DNA of 64,000 bases from Pleurotus djamor (GCA_029747585.1 JAPEVF010000009.1:124001-188000); one strand, 5' to 3'. Shown: positions 44,034 to 57,700, numbered from the stretch's first letter. Made by a program: numbers and translations. The notes: generated by a model not told the origin, from the letters alone.

Positions 44034-47000
44034 CTATAAGATAGATATGGAAAACCCTTTATCAAATAGTATATCGAGGGGCACATCCAGGACCTGAACG
44101 GTTTCATTGAAGATAGTACCACCAATGACCCTATCACCCAGCTGAACACGTTCCACACCACGTTGTATGCCTAGGAACCTGACTCTAGCCACTCGCACCC
44201 CAGTTTCATATCCGAAACTTCTTTGAACTTCCAAGCGATTTCCTTCGAACGACATGGTCACTATTGTCGACGATGCAGGTGCAATGGACTCTCCGTCATC
44301 AATGTAAAGCTGCCCAGAGGCACGTCCATCGCTGCCAGGCGCGACGATGAACTCAAAGTCTTGCTTCCTGACGTCTGTCGTTGTCATAGCAGACTTAGTA
44401 CGAAGAGGGAGGACAACGCCACCCTTGATATGTAATGGGATGTCGGTGAAGGATACGTCACTTAGAGTGATGGAGGAGGCGTTTCCTTGGACAGGAGCGA
44501 GGGTGTGGAAGTCGTAGAAGGTGTCATGTGGAAGGTAAACGGACACGGATGTTGAATCCTGCTCCGTCACGGGGGAGACAAGGATCGAGTCACCGAAGAA
44601 AAATTGGAGGTCGAGCCCAAAGGTCGCCGAATCCTTGGGGTATTTAAACCACACAGGATGTAATACAGGGGTCCCGTCGAGATGGGCTTGATGGAAAGCA
44701 GTGTAGAAGTAGTCGAGAAGGCGGTAGCTGGACATGCGTGTCAATTAGACGACGAGCTGAAAGACGATTGAACGTACCGGATATCAAGGGCCTTTCGAGC
44801 AGCTGACGCAACGACTGGCCACTGATAGAATTCTTGATGAGCATAAATGGCGGCGTTATGCTAGTGAGGAAAAATGAGATTACTTGAATGCGAAAAAAGG
44901 GTGATGCTGCTCACATTTCGCATGAAAGGGTAGAACGCACCCAGCGTAGTCCATCTCGCGCAAAGGTTTGGATTGGTGTCCTCGTCTGAAGAGGGAAGGT
45001 GAGAAGACTTTTGGGTTGACTTGGGGCGGGAATAGACGCACAAAAACCGCAGACATCACTGCCTACCATGGGTATTTGGTACACTGAAGCCATCCCCAAC
45101 ATTCCCGCGATAGAGATCCGATAATGGTCCCATCGACTGAAATTGTCACCTAACCATTTACCGACATGCCGCCCGGCGCCAGCAAACGTAGAGCGAGTGA
45201 TGACAAATGGTCGCAGGCCAGGTCGTCGTGCAAGCATTGCGTTGTGCGTAGCAGTGGACATCATTGTCCCAAAGAGACTGTGGACGTCGTATTCAACGAG
45301 GCCATTGGAGTGGACAGAATCAACCTCAAGACACGACGGCCGTTCAGAAGGAGCCGAAAAAGGGACTAGATACGACGCACAGGAGCAGTTTTAACGGAGA
45401 GATCGCCGACCCCGTTGTTAATTCTGTACGGCGGCGCTAACAAATTACGGTCTTCTCCGCGCTTGGTTACATTCGCAAATAATGGTGTATCGATGGAGGG
45501 GGGGTTGGAACCTCCTTGGTCGGGGGTAATTTTGTTCGGCGGCTTGTTGAAAAGGATTGTCACAAGGCGGTTGACAGAACTATTTGCATCGTGAGCAAAG
45601 ACAGAATTCGTGAACAAGGGTCACCACATACATTTGCAGGCTCGTTCATGTCGATCCAGGCGCCATCAATATCCAGGCCTGTATGAGGATTGTAGAAGAG
45701 TTCAAATTCGTTGTTCCAAAATCTACAATGAACCGTGATTAATCAGGGGTGGAGGATATGGCAAAATACCGTTACATACTCTTGGACCTTGTCATGGAAC
45801 CAATCTGAACAAGGGGGAAATACGTCAGCGGTTGGAGTTCACGGGTTACTCTAGCATCCATACCAGGATAAACAACAACACCTATATGTAGTAGCATGGA
45901 TGAGACACATGAAGACAGGTGTGCACACTATGTCACAAAACGTACCAGGCTAGACAACTCCCAAACTATAATTTCCATTTGGTGCCTTCATCCATAAATC
46001 CAGCTCTGCGCCCCGCTCGTACGTTCCATATCCTCCTTCGGGCGCATATGCAACGGCGGGATTGGTCATCAGAACTGTCGGAGGAGAGATCAGCGAAATT
46101 AGTCAAAAAGAGTCAGAAGTTGGAATAGGAATTCGAATGAACGCACCAAACCTCTGATCGTGACTATGTAGATACGAAACTAATTCCCTCATCCGCGGGA
46201 GAGGGAAGTAGTCTGGATCCACCGTGAATATCCGCTGTTTGTGCATGTAGTCTGATATGTTATATTAGTCTTCAAGGTGCAACACGGAAGACAGCATCGC
46301 TGAGTTAGCTCACCTATATCAACCCACATCGTTTCGAGGGGTATCTCGGCCATGGAATAATTACCAGCAATTTCCGCTAGTCTGACAAAATCTAAAATTC
46401 TGAATTAGAGCGGTTCCTCTCGGTGAAGGTAGAGTATGGGACGGACCTGTTTCCATGAAACGGCATTGATGGAGACCAAAGGCCCAATAGGGCATCTCAG
46501 CAGGTGGTCCCACGAGTTGGGCATACTGCTTCGAAACTTCCGTAGGATCTGTCTCGCTCCCAGCAAGGAAATACAAATCAATCACACCGCCGATCGCATT
46601 GTACTCCAAACCTCCGTCGGTAAGCTTCACATCTATACCATTGGAATTCAAGAAGAACACTCCATGCGTCCCCGTTGTGCGATGCTCAAAGTAGATGGGA
46701 TGGGTTCCGTATATATTTGACCCCTCAGGGATCCCAAATGCGTCTAGAGCCCACAAGGTAAGAGTCTTCTGATTGGTGTCAAGTCGAAAAGAGTTGGAGT
46801 GTTCGCCCAAGCCGTAGATGTTGGCATTCGACGGTAACTTCGTTTTTACGCGAAGATACTGTGGCTCGAAGATGATAGGATGCGACGCGGTAGAGAACAA
46901 GACTTCCTGAGTTTTCGTACGGTAGATGGAGAACGTAAATGGGGATTCGGTGTAATTAAACTGGATGGCTGCAGAGGATCCGTCGACGGATTGGGAAGCC

Positions 47001-47362
47001 GGTCTGGGGAAGACAGACTCCGGTACTTCGTAGCGTGCTTCGTTGGGGTCGGAAATTTTGAGATGGATACGGTTTTCTGTTGATTCGAAAAGTGTGAGCA
47101 CCAGCTATCTCGTAGGAGCGGCGTCATATTATTTACCTGTCTCGTATTGAACTTTGAGGGTCAATTGTTGGATATCGGGCCCATAAATATGACATCCGCC
47201 GCCCCTCAAGATCAAGTCGACTGTCAGCGTGCTTGCGGTGGTCTTGATATTTCTCGCTTCGTATCCAGGGCAATCGTCGAGGTTAGGATCCGCATTCGAG
47301 CGCGAGCTCAACGCCAGTATGAGAAGGCCAAGAAGTGACTTGCGTATTGATCTCCCAGCCAT
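44034..47362 (-). CDS. Secreted glycoside hydrolase family 31 (alpha-glucosidase-like)
   Basis: A many-exon gene of roughly 850-900 residues starting [20 protein letters not shown], a signal peptide, with stop at 44034. The N-terminal beta-sandwich is clear: [16 protein letters not shown] and [20 protein letters not shown]. The barrel contains the nucleophile motif [10 protein letters not shown] (the Asp codon at 45650-45652). The acid/base region [20 protein letters not shown] then DNF follows, and [11 protein letters not shown] comes later. C-terminal beta domains end the protein. Family members hydrolyse alpha-glucosidic bonds of maltose, starch fragments or related sugars, outside the cell. 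The exon boundaries were not all fixed, but the order of motifs is right. It is convergent with NLR1, 160 bases apart. Confidence 0.9.
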
Positions 47363-48044
47363 TTTACCAAGGCAGGAGTGGTAGGTAGTCCTCGACCATT
47401 CAGCACTAGTGCTCTTATACTCGAGAAATATACATTCCCTTTGATATCTGGCCGCATGCTCGAGGAAATCCTGGGCAAAGCAGGTTAAGCATATGTGTGG
47501 AAGAACGAGGAAAGTTATGGGCGCTTTGTGAGCGTCGATTGGAAAAGCTTCCGTGCCCAAGCCAACATCAGCAAATCCTTGATAAATCAAGCAAAAGTCA
47601 AGCAGAAATTCCCATGTCCGACTACTCCAATGAGGGCGTCATGAATTCTTTATCAAATGTCATAGTAAGTGAGACTTCCAAAGCCTGTATACTTTGATTA
47701 CTCATGACTGGTTCACCGGTGAGTTGGCAGTGACCACCGCACCTTTGAACTTTCATGTCATACTAGAGTAGGCTCGTGAGTCATGGCCATCATGTATATG
47801 ATATTGTTGGGGAAATGTGTCGATTAGTCGTGACTCGTCTGTCAATCAAAGGCTGACCCTGCGTCCTTGGCGGGATTCGGTGCACCTGCGGGAAGTGTCA
47901 CAATGGAAGCGACGTCCGATGAAATTGAAGAAAACAACAAAATGCAAAGATACACGGCGTAGTGTAGGTACAAGGGATGATAAGAGAATGTATATGAAGT
48001 AGATAACATCTAACATGTCTAAAGACCGAGGAAAGTACGAATCT
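47363..48044. other. Intergenic region
   Basis: About 680 bases between two minus-strand genes. It holds the GH31 promoter and the 3' UTR of the RTA1 gene. No gene seen. Confidence 0.4.
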
Positions 48045-49378
48045 CTAGTTCTTCTCGGGGTCGTTCTTCTGACTAGAAGACTCCGAGAGAAGGAGACCAG
48101 GATGTGCAAAGTTGACGGCGTACATGGCAAGGACGACCATCATGCCATCAAGGACGTCTACCCCGAGTTTCAGCAAGCGTGCCTTGAGAAGTGATAACGG
48201 GGTACGTACTGAAATAAACCTCTGTTGTTATAATTCGACCTGTCCATCCATCAGCCAGTTCGATCGTTCGGTATATAGCCCTAGATACGGGACGGTGCAA
48301 TGAGCACAGGCAACGGTATGGGCACCAATGGCTTACCGGATGAACAAGCAAAGTGTACTGAAGCCCAGCGCATAACTCATTATCTTCAGTCGCTTTGTGA
48401 GCTCGCCTCGAGTAACCACAGAGTCATTGGGGCCTTGGGTAACAACGCGAACGGGGTGATCCTTGAGGTATCGTGTATAAAATTCAACGGCGCAGATAGC
48501 GTATACGGCGATGGCGACTGCGAACCGTCAGCGTTCAATGTTGGATATGAGGGCATGTGGAAGTAACGATGGACATACCCATTTGGAAGATAATTCCGCC
48601 CAGCATGACGTTACCTCCCTAAAAGCCGAAGTGAGTCACAGAAAGATGCAGAGTGGGGAGCACATACGGTGCTCGGATCCCGGTCGGTGTTCACTGCAAC
48701 GGAAGCCATACCCCCTCCGATGCCTTGGATAACCAGAGCAACGATATCCTAGAGTATGGGTGAGAGAAGAACGAGCATTGTGCGCGATCGACTCACACAT
48801 GTGAGGAACACGGTGGTGTCTGAGATTCGATGACCGTGGTGAGAACGTGGTTATAGAAACGGAGAAAGCTGTAAGCAACGTGGAATACGCACACCACTTT
48901 GGACTGAGCCGGCTGTAAGCAGGACCGAGCTTAGCTATAATCCGCCCCAAGATAATGAAATTGGCGGCAACCAGGGGAGTAGGACCAAGGATGGTCGCGC
49001 AAATTCTGAATGAAGAATGTCGACATGTAAGCAGGTGAAAGGAATGAAAATGTAACGTACTGAATCTGAAAAGCGTCACTATTTCTCGGCGAATAACTTG
49101 ACCACAGCCTCCCAGCCCACCCCAATACCTCCAGTGCGCCAGCTAGGCAAGCTGTGGGGAACATCCACCAAGTGCGAAACAACCCCGCTTGCACGGTATG
49201 TCCGACTAGATTTTCATATGGTTAGCACCCGACCCGCCAAGTTGCTTGTTTGAGCTTAGCCTAGTGACTTACGCGTGGACAGCCCGAACAAAACGAGGAA
49301 GATGATCGCGACATATGTTGTTGGGTAATACCCATACGGTGAGAGGTGGTGGCTAACGCGTTCAACGTCAGAGTCCAT
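48045..49378 (-). CDS. RTA1-like multi-pass membrane protein
   Basis: A gene with several short exons, starting MDSDVERVSHHLSPYGYYPT and ending in QKNDPEKN at TAG 48045-48047. Family blocks are clear: FPTACLAGALEVLGWAGRLW, CATILGPTPLVAANFIILGR, IIAKLGPAYSRLSPKW and DIVALVIQGIGGGMASVA. Then come GGNVMLGGIIFQM, LFIRSIYRTIELADGWTG and VLDGMMVVLAMYAVNFAHPG. RTA1 proteins have seven spans and are linked to lipid translocation and resistance to sterol-binding compounds such as 7-aminocholesterol in yeast. The substrate here is unknown. Exact exon ends in the middle of the gene are approximate. Confidence 0.85.
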
Positions 49379-49697
49379 GATGTGATGAACACTGAAGCGC
49401 TGAAGAGTGAAGGCGAAGGAGAGACAAAAGAGCGACGAAATTTTGGTGCCTTATCTTATAATTGCTGCGGAGTTGTTCAAGGCGCACGTCTGGGTCTGGG
49501 ATCCCCGACGGCTGATCGGGAACGAGCCCGGGATGATTTGTTTTTGATGGACTGTTTCACGAACGTCATTTTCTCCTCGAAGGCCCTGAGCAGCGAGGAC
49601 GGTGGAGGTCAGGGTACCTTGGAGGGAGATGATATGATATCTGATAACGGATGATCATGACGTTTCAAGACGGGCTTTTTGAATCCGCGGAGTAATT
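49379..49697. other. Intergenic region
   Basis: About 320 bases between the RTA1 and DUF6533 genes, both on the minus strand. Nothing recognised. Confidence 0.4.
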
Positions 49698-51219
49698 TCA
49701 AGGGCGGACCAATTCATCAAGCTCGAGTGGACGGTCCAAGACAGATTCCCGCAGTTCCCTCCTAGTGTTGAGTAAGAGCCTGGTCGCTGCCACCGAGACC
49801 GAAGAGAACCCGAAACCGAAGGTGATGAACATCTCGAGGTCCTGTGAAAGAAAGGTGTTTGATGACTTGAGATATATTGAATGAGGGGAGGAGGAACGTA
49901 CAGGGAGGATGATCCACGAAATGGCTAACGCGATATACGACAGGAGAATGCTAGGAAATCGAAGGGATCTGTTAGCGAATCGCTACTGTCGATGAGAATG
50001 ACGATGGTACTAACACCACGAAGTATGCCACTGAATCGCGGGTGAACATTAAGACGAGACTTGACCCTTGAAACCCGATTCGCCGCTGTAACTTCAGATG
50101 ACAGATTCCGCGAGCTAGGACCAGCAACAGAGCAGGGAAGTCAAATGATATTGCGGGTACACTGTCACATATAGTGTCAATGCAATGAGCACGCTTGTGG
50201 TAAACGACCTTACAGTGTGAGATACAAATGACTGGTATCCAGCGGTGCGCACGCCGTCAAATTTGAAAGTGGAAGGTTGATCGCTAGAACCTTGGGAGCA
50301 TGTCGGATCGTTACGTATATCTGAGAACTAATGGTTGCGAGTAGCATCACTGCCAGGACGGCTCTTATTGCCCGCGAACGATTATACATGGCGTAGATCC
50401 TGAGAGACACGATGAGGTAGACAGGGACCAGGATCATGACACCTATTTCAGCAAGGATCAGCAATAAGACACATCGAGGAACTTAGGGACATACCAGAGA
50501 TGACACTGAGACGGTGTATCCAAGCTTCACCTAGACTTCGTCAACGACCAACGAAAGAAGTTGTACACAAGGGCCTTACAGCTTGGGGTGATGGGTTAGT
50601 AATTGAACGTTAAGACCAAAAACAAATCACGCACAACTACAGAGAAGGAAGTCGTCAGTGAGGTAAAGTGGATAGCTCAAAAGTGGGTACACTCACGTGT
50701 TCAGAGCGTTTTGGGATAAAGACAGCTGCAAGTACATGTATCAAATGCGTGAGCGAGTTCGACGGAATAGATGTAAGGCTTACCAATTGTATGGAAGATC
50801 TGCCATATGATGATTTGGTAGCGATTCTAAGTTCGGTGGTCATGCAAATGAGCAAATGAAACAAGCGGAGAGCATACGACATACGTACGATGAAGAAAAG
50901 GATCGTTGGGTACGTCCATTTGCAAGTCTGAAGTTGTGAGGACACAAAGTGAGTGTTCGTTGGTTTTATTCTCACCCAAAAGAGTTGAACCTAGATCGTG
51001 GGCTGCGGTCAGAAAACGCTGGACCAAGACTCATACATCGACTCACCTCGTCAGGGAAAGTAACGAGGTATTCCCATAGCAAAAAGGTTAACGACGATAC
51101 TACATTTACACGATCAGTCACAGTGTCCCCTCGAGGGGACCGAATGACTCACATTGAACATACTGCGTCCTGTAGTAACTAGAATACCCCGAGACGATTT
51201 GGTCGATGATAGACAACAT
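49698..51219 (-). CDS. DUF6533-like seven-span membrane protein
   Basis: An intron-rich gene starting MLSIIDQIVSGYSSYYRTQY and continuing VQLSSLTFLLWEYLVTFPDE, the usual N-terminal DUF6533 signature. Further spans are TYPTILFFINRYQIIIWQIF, then VMILVPVYLIVSLRIYAMYN with RAIRAVLAVMLLATISSQIY. Near the end SILLSYIALAISWIILP and a polar tail (LLLNTRRELRESVLDRPLEL) finish at TGA 49698-49700. Agaricomycetes carry dozens of such genes; their function is unknown, though the topology recalls receptors. Exon boundaries in the middle (50450-50900) are partly uncertain, including one short exon AVFIPKRSEH. Confidence 0.75.
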
Positions 51220-52843
51220 AAAGCAGCATGGGGCGCTGCGCAAACGCTTGGGAAAGGGACACCCGCTCTTCCAGACAGCCTTAATATATATACTGCGAAT
51301 GACCCCACTCTGAGAACGAGCTCGATGGGCGTTGGGCGGTCATCATTTTTTNCCGGCGCTGGCGCAGTGTCACTGGCTCTCCATGCATACATACCTCGGA
51401 TGTCGGTTCCATTTGGATTCCATTGGCATTAATCACGGCAGAAGATTAAGATGTGCTCCGGGAATGGAATCATCCTGAGTGATGCCTGGTTCCCAGTGGT
51501 CCAGTCGTCAGGCTTGGCTGGGACAGAGTAGGTTCAGCAGAACGTTGGGGGTGGTGTTGGTGGCTTCACCCGAAAGGTGACTTCGTCAATCACCCCCAAG
51601 GACACTGCAGAGATAACTGTGACACTGAGGCCTGTCAGAGTCATCTGAATACATAGACCGTAGACGCCGTGAATCAGAAACAAAATCAACAAAATGATTG
51701 GAATAAGTAAAACCACGTACCGGCCAGTACGAACATAGAACGCTTCCCACCCGCGTCCACCATTCTTCCGCTTCAGCACTGGCAATGAACACGATACATA
51801 GACTGGTCTCCTCTGCAAGCGAGCCTGTTCACGACGCTATATTCCACGCCCCAGAACGTAACTGTTTCCGCCTATGCACCCGTTCCAAAGCCAAAGTTTC
51901 GCGTTTTCAAGCTATTTTCGTCCATTGATATGTCCATCGCCGTTGATGATTGATGTGTCTCCCAAAAGGCACGATCAAAGTTGAAAAATCGAAGTGGCGG
52001 AAGTGGAGAGGTGGGGAGAAAAAGAGAGACGGATCAGATGGTGCGGGGGAGGTTATCCCGGTAAAAGGTGCATTCTCAGAGCCATGCCATTAATAACGCG
52101 CCCATCCACTAAGTACACGACTCTCCCGGCCTTCAGATCGCCACGAAGACGAATTCGTATAAGTATTCCACCCGGATTTCCATGAAAGCATGCACGCAAT
52201 CCGGATACAATGTGATGAGCTTCCCATTACCACGAGCCGTGGCTGGAGACGTCGGAAGTTGGTGTTTGAATGAGTGTTGACGTTGACCGGTTGACCTCCT
52301 TGCTGGGGTTGACGCGGACGCCAGATGGGCAGTGTTGTCTTTCAAACGGATACAACCTTGAACTCAGCACCCACTCAAGTACTCAATGGTCGACATCTTT
52401 CAAGCATCGTCAACGCTTCTCACGCTTCTCTTTCAAGACCTACGGGATGGACTCCGTTGCCGTATGGAGGCAATCATATATTGATCAAGACCGTCTTGAA
52501 ACACACAGTCTACTTCTGTGGACACTGAACCAAGCCCCATATCTGGAAGTAGATCATTGCTTTGGGTAATTAGGCAGGGGCTTCCCTTATTGTAATCAAC
52601 ACTCATTGCATCGTTTCAGGACTCGTACAGTTTCTGGAAACAAAGGGCCATGCAGGGCGACCCTTGGTCTGAACGCATCTCGACGAATCGCAGTGTATCC
52701 GTGCATCTTCGCCTTCTAGGGCCATCGAACTGGCACCCCCACGTCTGGGGTGTTAGAACTTTAGAAATGTATCAGGTGTTCAAACCTTGTACTCTCATTG
52801 CTGGCCTACGAGATGGACAAGAAATTGGCGCAAACATAGAGAG
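51220..52843. other. Long region with one doubtful small gene; KEP-D upstream sequence
   Basis: About 1.6 kb. A possible small membrane protein is annotated separately. From about 52570 the sequence resembles 59650-59930 upstream of KEP-E over some 230 bases. One N near 51352. Confidence 0.4.
51534..51818 (-). CDS. Possible small two-span membrane protein
   Basis: A 94-residue frame with two hydrophobic segments, YVVLLIPIILLILFLIHGVY and LTGLSVTVISAVSLGVI, and a Pro-rich end (KPPTPPPTFC). The first residues could belong to an upstream exon that I could not find. No family recognised. Hydrophobic frames occur by chance in such sequence, so this is a weak call. Confidence 0.3.
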   Translation of the reverse strand: MQRRPVYVSCSLPVLKRKNGGRGWEAFYVRTGRYVVLLIPIILLILFLIHGVYGLCIQMTLTGLSVTVISAVSLGVIDEVTFRVKPPTPPPTFC

Positions 52844-52900
52844 TATAAAAGCGGCCTTGCTTCAGTGGTTAGTCCCTCAGCAGTGCTGGTCACTTCTCAA
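52844..52900 (+). promoter_or_regulatory. KEP-D core promoter
   Basis: TATAAAAG at 52844-52851 and the leader element CAGCAGTGCTGGTCACTTC from 52879. The start codon lies about 80 bases downstream of the element. Confidence 0.78.
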
Positions 52901-52979
52901 GACATCTCCTCCAAATCACCTCGAGCCGGGCTCGCCTCTCTCGCACCACCTTCTCTAACCAATATCCCCCTCCGCCACC

Positions 52980-54374
52980 ATGCACTTTTCTATGAAGTTC
53001 GCCGTTCTCGCTTCCTTGGCTTACGCCGCTCTGGTTAGCGCGTCACCAACTCCGTAAGCTTTCTCTCTCATCGAGACCCGCGACGATGCTGACACTGTCC
53101 TGGTCCCCTTCAGAAGCGTCGAAGATGGCGGGGCCCTCGAAGCTCGTGGTCCTCGTGGTCGGCCTACCGTACGTTCCCCATGCTTTACAGTGAAGACAGT
53201 ATTCTGATCATTGTGTTGGCTTCTAGCAACAAGAATGTGAAGTCGCTTGTACGCTATCCGGATTCGTTGGTGCCCAATGGCAACAATGCGTCCGCGAGTG
53301 CATGGCCACGAACTATCCTTCTCCCCCACCTTCTCCTCAGAATAGGAAGAAAGCGAAGGGAAAGCGCGATAATGCAAGACTTGAAGCTCGAGGACCTCGT
53401 GGGCGACCTACGGTAAGACATCCTTCTGGCCTTGCGTTGTATAGGTTTCTGATTTCTTGCACGATCACTAGCAACAAGAATGCGAAGTTGCTTGCACGCT
53501 CTCTGGGTTTGTTGGTGCCCAATGGCAGCAGTGTGTCCGGGATTGCATGGCGACCAACTATCCTTCTCCGCCACCTTCTCCCCAGAATAAGAAAAAAGCA
53601 AAGGGAAAGCGTGAAGATGAACAACTTGAAGCTCGAGGCCCTCGGGCACGACCTACAGTGAGCTGCACCCGACAATATAGCAGTCTTTCCTTCCTGACCG
53701 TATCCACCCAACAGCAACAAGAATGTGAAGTTGCGTGCACCCTGTCCGGATTCGTCGGCGCCCAGTGGCAGCAATGTGTCCGAGACTGTATGGCGACCAA
53801 CTACCCTTCACCCCCACCTTCCCCGCTGAATAAGAAGAAGGCAAAGGGCAACCGCGAGGCTGAAGAGCTTGATACGCGTGGTCCCCGCAGTCGCCCAACG
53901 GTAAGCCTTTCCTCTTTCCTTCGAATGATCATCTTGAATCCTCATCCAACTGCGATGTTGTTAGCAACAAGAATGTGAAGTCGCTTGTACGCTCTCCGGC
54001 TTCGTGGGCGCTCAGTGGCAACAATGTGTACGCGAATGCATGGCTACCAATTACCCTTCTCCCCCACCTTCGCCTCAAAACAAGAAGAAAACCAAGGGCA
54101 AGCGCGGGGCAGAGGAGCTCGAGGCTCGTGGCCCCCTTGGACGTCCTACAGTAAGCTCCTTCCCTGGCGTTCACCCTTGGCAGTCTTTTAACCTACGCAC
54201 GGTACACAGCAACAAGAATGCGAAGTGGCTTGCACGCTATCCGGCTTTGTAGGTGCTCAATGGCAACAGTGTGTGCGCGAGTGCATGGCCACGAACTACC
54301 CTACTCCTCCACCCTCCCCTCAGAACAAGAAGAAAGTCAAGGGCAAGCGCGCTGCCGGCGAAGATTCTGAGTAA
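52980..54374 (+). CDS. KEP-D: KEX2-processed precursor with five Cys-hairpin repeats
   Basis: Seven exons: 52980-53053, 53114-53168, 53227-53412, 53472-53657, 53715-53900, 53965-54150 and 54210-54374, giving 345 residues. The signal peptide is MHFSMKFAVLASLAYAALVS. Every repeat exon but the last is 186 bases, phase 0. Repeats read QQECEVACTLSGFVGAQWQQ then CVR(E/D)CMATNYPSPPPSPQN, a Lys-rich tail and the linker. Differences from KEP-B are systematic: V for Q/T, T for S and S for T, so each precursor is homogenised within itself. In repeat 3 the Kex2 site is lost (KGNR), which would leave repeats 3 and 4 joined. Repeat 4 has GPLGRP in the linker. The last repeat ends KGKRAAGEDSE. Confidence 0.88.
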
Positions 54375-54777
54375 ATAACTTGTTTTTATCCGTCCACTCA
54401 CATCGCAATTTCTGTATGTTATCTATATCAAGCCTCAATCAAACCTCTCCGCCACCCCAATGGCTTTGAGTGTGTATGTATGTATATACGCGAATTTTCC
54501 GAGTCTTTTTCGGGCTTTTCGGCCGCAATTTAGCGCCTTCCATTGAACCTACGTCCCACAAACATCCAAGATTTCGACCTCTGTCAACAACTGTCGCACG
54601 CAGCCTCGTTTGGCGACAAAGTATGCCTGAAGACTAAATTGCGGATCTTCTCGTGAAAAAGATCGTTGAATATGAACCAAATCCTGTGTCGGACACTGCC
54701 CAATGACAGTATGGCACACGCGACTACCAGCGTCCGCCGTTCATATCTTCTTACACCCCATGAGAACTTCTGGTTCA
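54375..54777. other. Intergenic region between KEP-D and NLR2
   Basis: About 400 bases. An upstream in-frame extension of NLR2 (from 54703) is judged to be leader because NLR1 and NLR2 align from the ATG at 54778. Nothing else seen. Confidence 0.4.
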
Positions 54778-57700
54778 ATGTCCCGCTCTAAGCAGAGAAA
54801 GGAACTCATCGACAAGTTACTTTCTACGTCCGCAACTGTCCTTAGCCTTACAGACGGCCCACTAACGCTTGCGCCTATCCCCGGGTTACCCGTTGCGACG
54901 TCAGCACTGTTAAAATTAGTGGAAATGGTGCAGGTGAGTCCCAATGTCGAGAGATATGCTTCCATGTGTCTGCGACTGATCTCATCTCCCAAGGAAACTC
55001 GTGCTAACTCGGTTGAATGCCTACAACTGGCCAGCAGTCTCCAAGATCTCGTTGAATGTTTGAATTTGACATCAGAAAAGATACAGAAGCAGCTGGATGT
55101 CGATTCCGAGTCAATCAACGGCGAATATCAAGCAATAACGATGGCCTTGCAGCGCTCCCAAAGTCTTTCGGATCGTGTTAAGCAGCTCTCCTCGTATGCA
55201 CATGGTTGGACTTTGAGGCACATACTTATCAACCCTCTAGTAATGTCAACGACATCTTGAGGGAAGGTCAAAAGCTGTCGAGAGGAAACGCGATTCAGCG
55301 ATTCCTCCGAAGTAGCGAGGACGCTGTGACCCTCAAGTCTCTCAACGACCAAGTTTTGGAAGCAAAGTCGCGATTCCAGGTAAGCTTCTCCACACAATGA
55401 AGCTGCGATTCTTCTGAGGCTGTTATCAGCTCCAAGGTACCATTAGCATCGAAATGGTGGTGAATGAAATCATCAAATCAGTTCAGCTGGCCGAACTGGA
55501 GCGCAATCTAGGCAGCATCAAGACCGTCGATGCAGGACACAGAGCCCCCGTGAACGGTCGGAAGAGCAAGTGGCTGGAAGGAACTCGAACTGAGCTACTG
55601 GAAGATATTGAGAAGTGGTCTATGGGAGGTATGAACGATGATACTAGAGCCAATTCCCGTATCTTTGTGCTCGTCGGCGCGGCTGGAACTGGGAAGTCAA
55701 CGATCGCTGTTCAGGTCGCCAAGATTCTCGACAATGCAGGTGCTCTGGGCGGATCGTTCTTCTTCGAACGAGGTGTCGAAGAACTTTCCGCGACTAGATA
55801 TGTCTTTCCGACGTTGGCCGTTCAGCTAGCTCGCTCCCATCCGACTCTGGCGCCCTTCATAGTTGACGGCATTTTGAGACATCGAAAGAATGGGAACACG
55901 CAACATCTGTCGTACGCTCTGGATGAACTCATCGTAGAGCCGCTCAAGCTAGTTCCCGAGGACCACTGGCCGCTCCGACCCGTTGTTTTTGTACTTGACG
56001 CTCTCGATGAATGCAACGAGCAAAGCCACGTCCCCGAAATGCTTTACCTAATGCTCAAGCGCATCCGATCCCTTCCCTTCCCTCTTCGACTCTTCATCAC
56101 CACCCGCCCAGAGTATCACATCCAAGACGCCTTTGCGTCCGTCGAATGGCGGTCAGAACCAGAACCGTTCCAGCTTCATTCCATCCCGACCGCTATCCTA
56201 CACTCCGATATCAAGCGATTCATCGACTATCGGTTGAGCGAAATCGGGCTCATTGAAGATATCAAGGTGATCAAGCATGACGCTGTCGACCTGCTCACGG
56301 ATGTCGCTGGTGGTCTTTTCATCTACGCTTCGACCTGCATCGAATTTATCAACCAATATAAGCGCAATTTACGCCAGACCTTGGGGCTCATTCTGGACCA
56401 GCCCTTGAACGTCGACACACTAGACGCACTCTACAAGATCGTTCTCGAAAATGCATTCTCGGAAAACACGATGCGTCATCCTGGGTTGGGACCATCAATC
56501 CCTGCAGTACTCGGTGCTCTTCCGGTTTTGCAAGATCAACTGACTCCGAACTCGCTTTCCGCGCTTTTAGGACTGCTCAACTCAACCCTAGACGAGGTAC
56601 TGGAACGTCTGAGGTCGGTGCTGACTTTTGGTCCGAATCAACCAATTCGTCTGCTCCATGCCAGTTTCCCTCAATATCTGGGAAACCCCGCCCGATGTCA
56701 GCTGCCTAGGATCAGTGACAACCCTTCCTTTCGCGGCCATGACCACCTCGCTGCGCAGTGCCTGAAGGCCTTACTTCACGGCAACAATCTGAAGAACAAT
56801 GTATGCGATCTCGAAGATCCCTTCATTGGTAGAAATGCAATCCTAGATCTGCACGAACGCCTAACCACCTCTCTCCCCTCCCATGTCCAATATGCTTGCC
56901 TCCACTGGTCTTTTCATCTGAGCGGCTCTGTTCAATCGTCAGGGATAGCGGAATTATTGATGCGTTTCATGGAGACGAAGATGATGAATTGGTTAGAAGC
57001 GCTGGCGATGATGGGTCGGATAGAAGAAGCTGTGGTTGCGTTCAATCATGTTCTCAAGTGGTACAAAGTAAGCTCAAGTTTATATGTGGCTCCCTGCCTC
57101 TCTGATCGCATTAATAGAAGGAGGATAGGACGAGGACGCTCTTGCATGATGGTCACAGATTCATCCTCACTTTTATGGACTGCATCCAAGCATGCCCTTT
57201 TCAGGTCTACACCTCTGCCCTGGTGTTTATTCCATCCAAATGTCTTCTTCGAGAGATGTACCCACTTCAAGAAGACTATCATCCCGCCGCTGATGTACTT
57301 GCCGGTCTTGACGAGACCTGGGGTCCCTGTCTACGTGTAATAGAAGGGTCTGGCTTCAATGTAACATGTGTAGCATTCTCTCAAGACGGTTCATGGATCG
57401 CCTCAGCTAGTACGGATCACAACATCTATATTTGGGACGCTAATAGTGGGGCTCTCCTTCGCACACTATGCGGACACACAGACTGGGTTTCTGGCTGCGG
57501 AATCGCTTCAGAACATTCACTCATAACTGCGTCACTCGATGGGACAGTGAGAATCTGGAATGCTACCACAGGAGCACCTACAAGTATCATTGAAATCATG
57601 AAACCTGTTCAAAGGATCTCCGTATCACCCATCTCAAAGGCCTACCCCCAAAGAATTGCCGTCGACATTGAGCCCCACCATATCCAGATCCTTGATCTCA

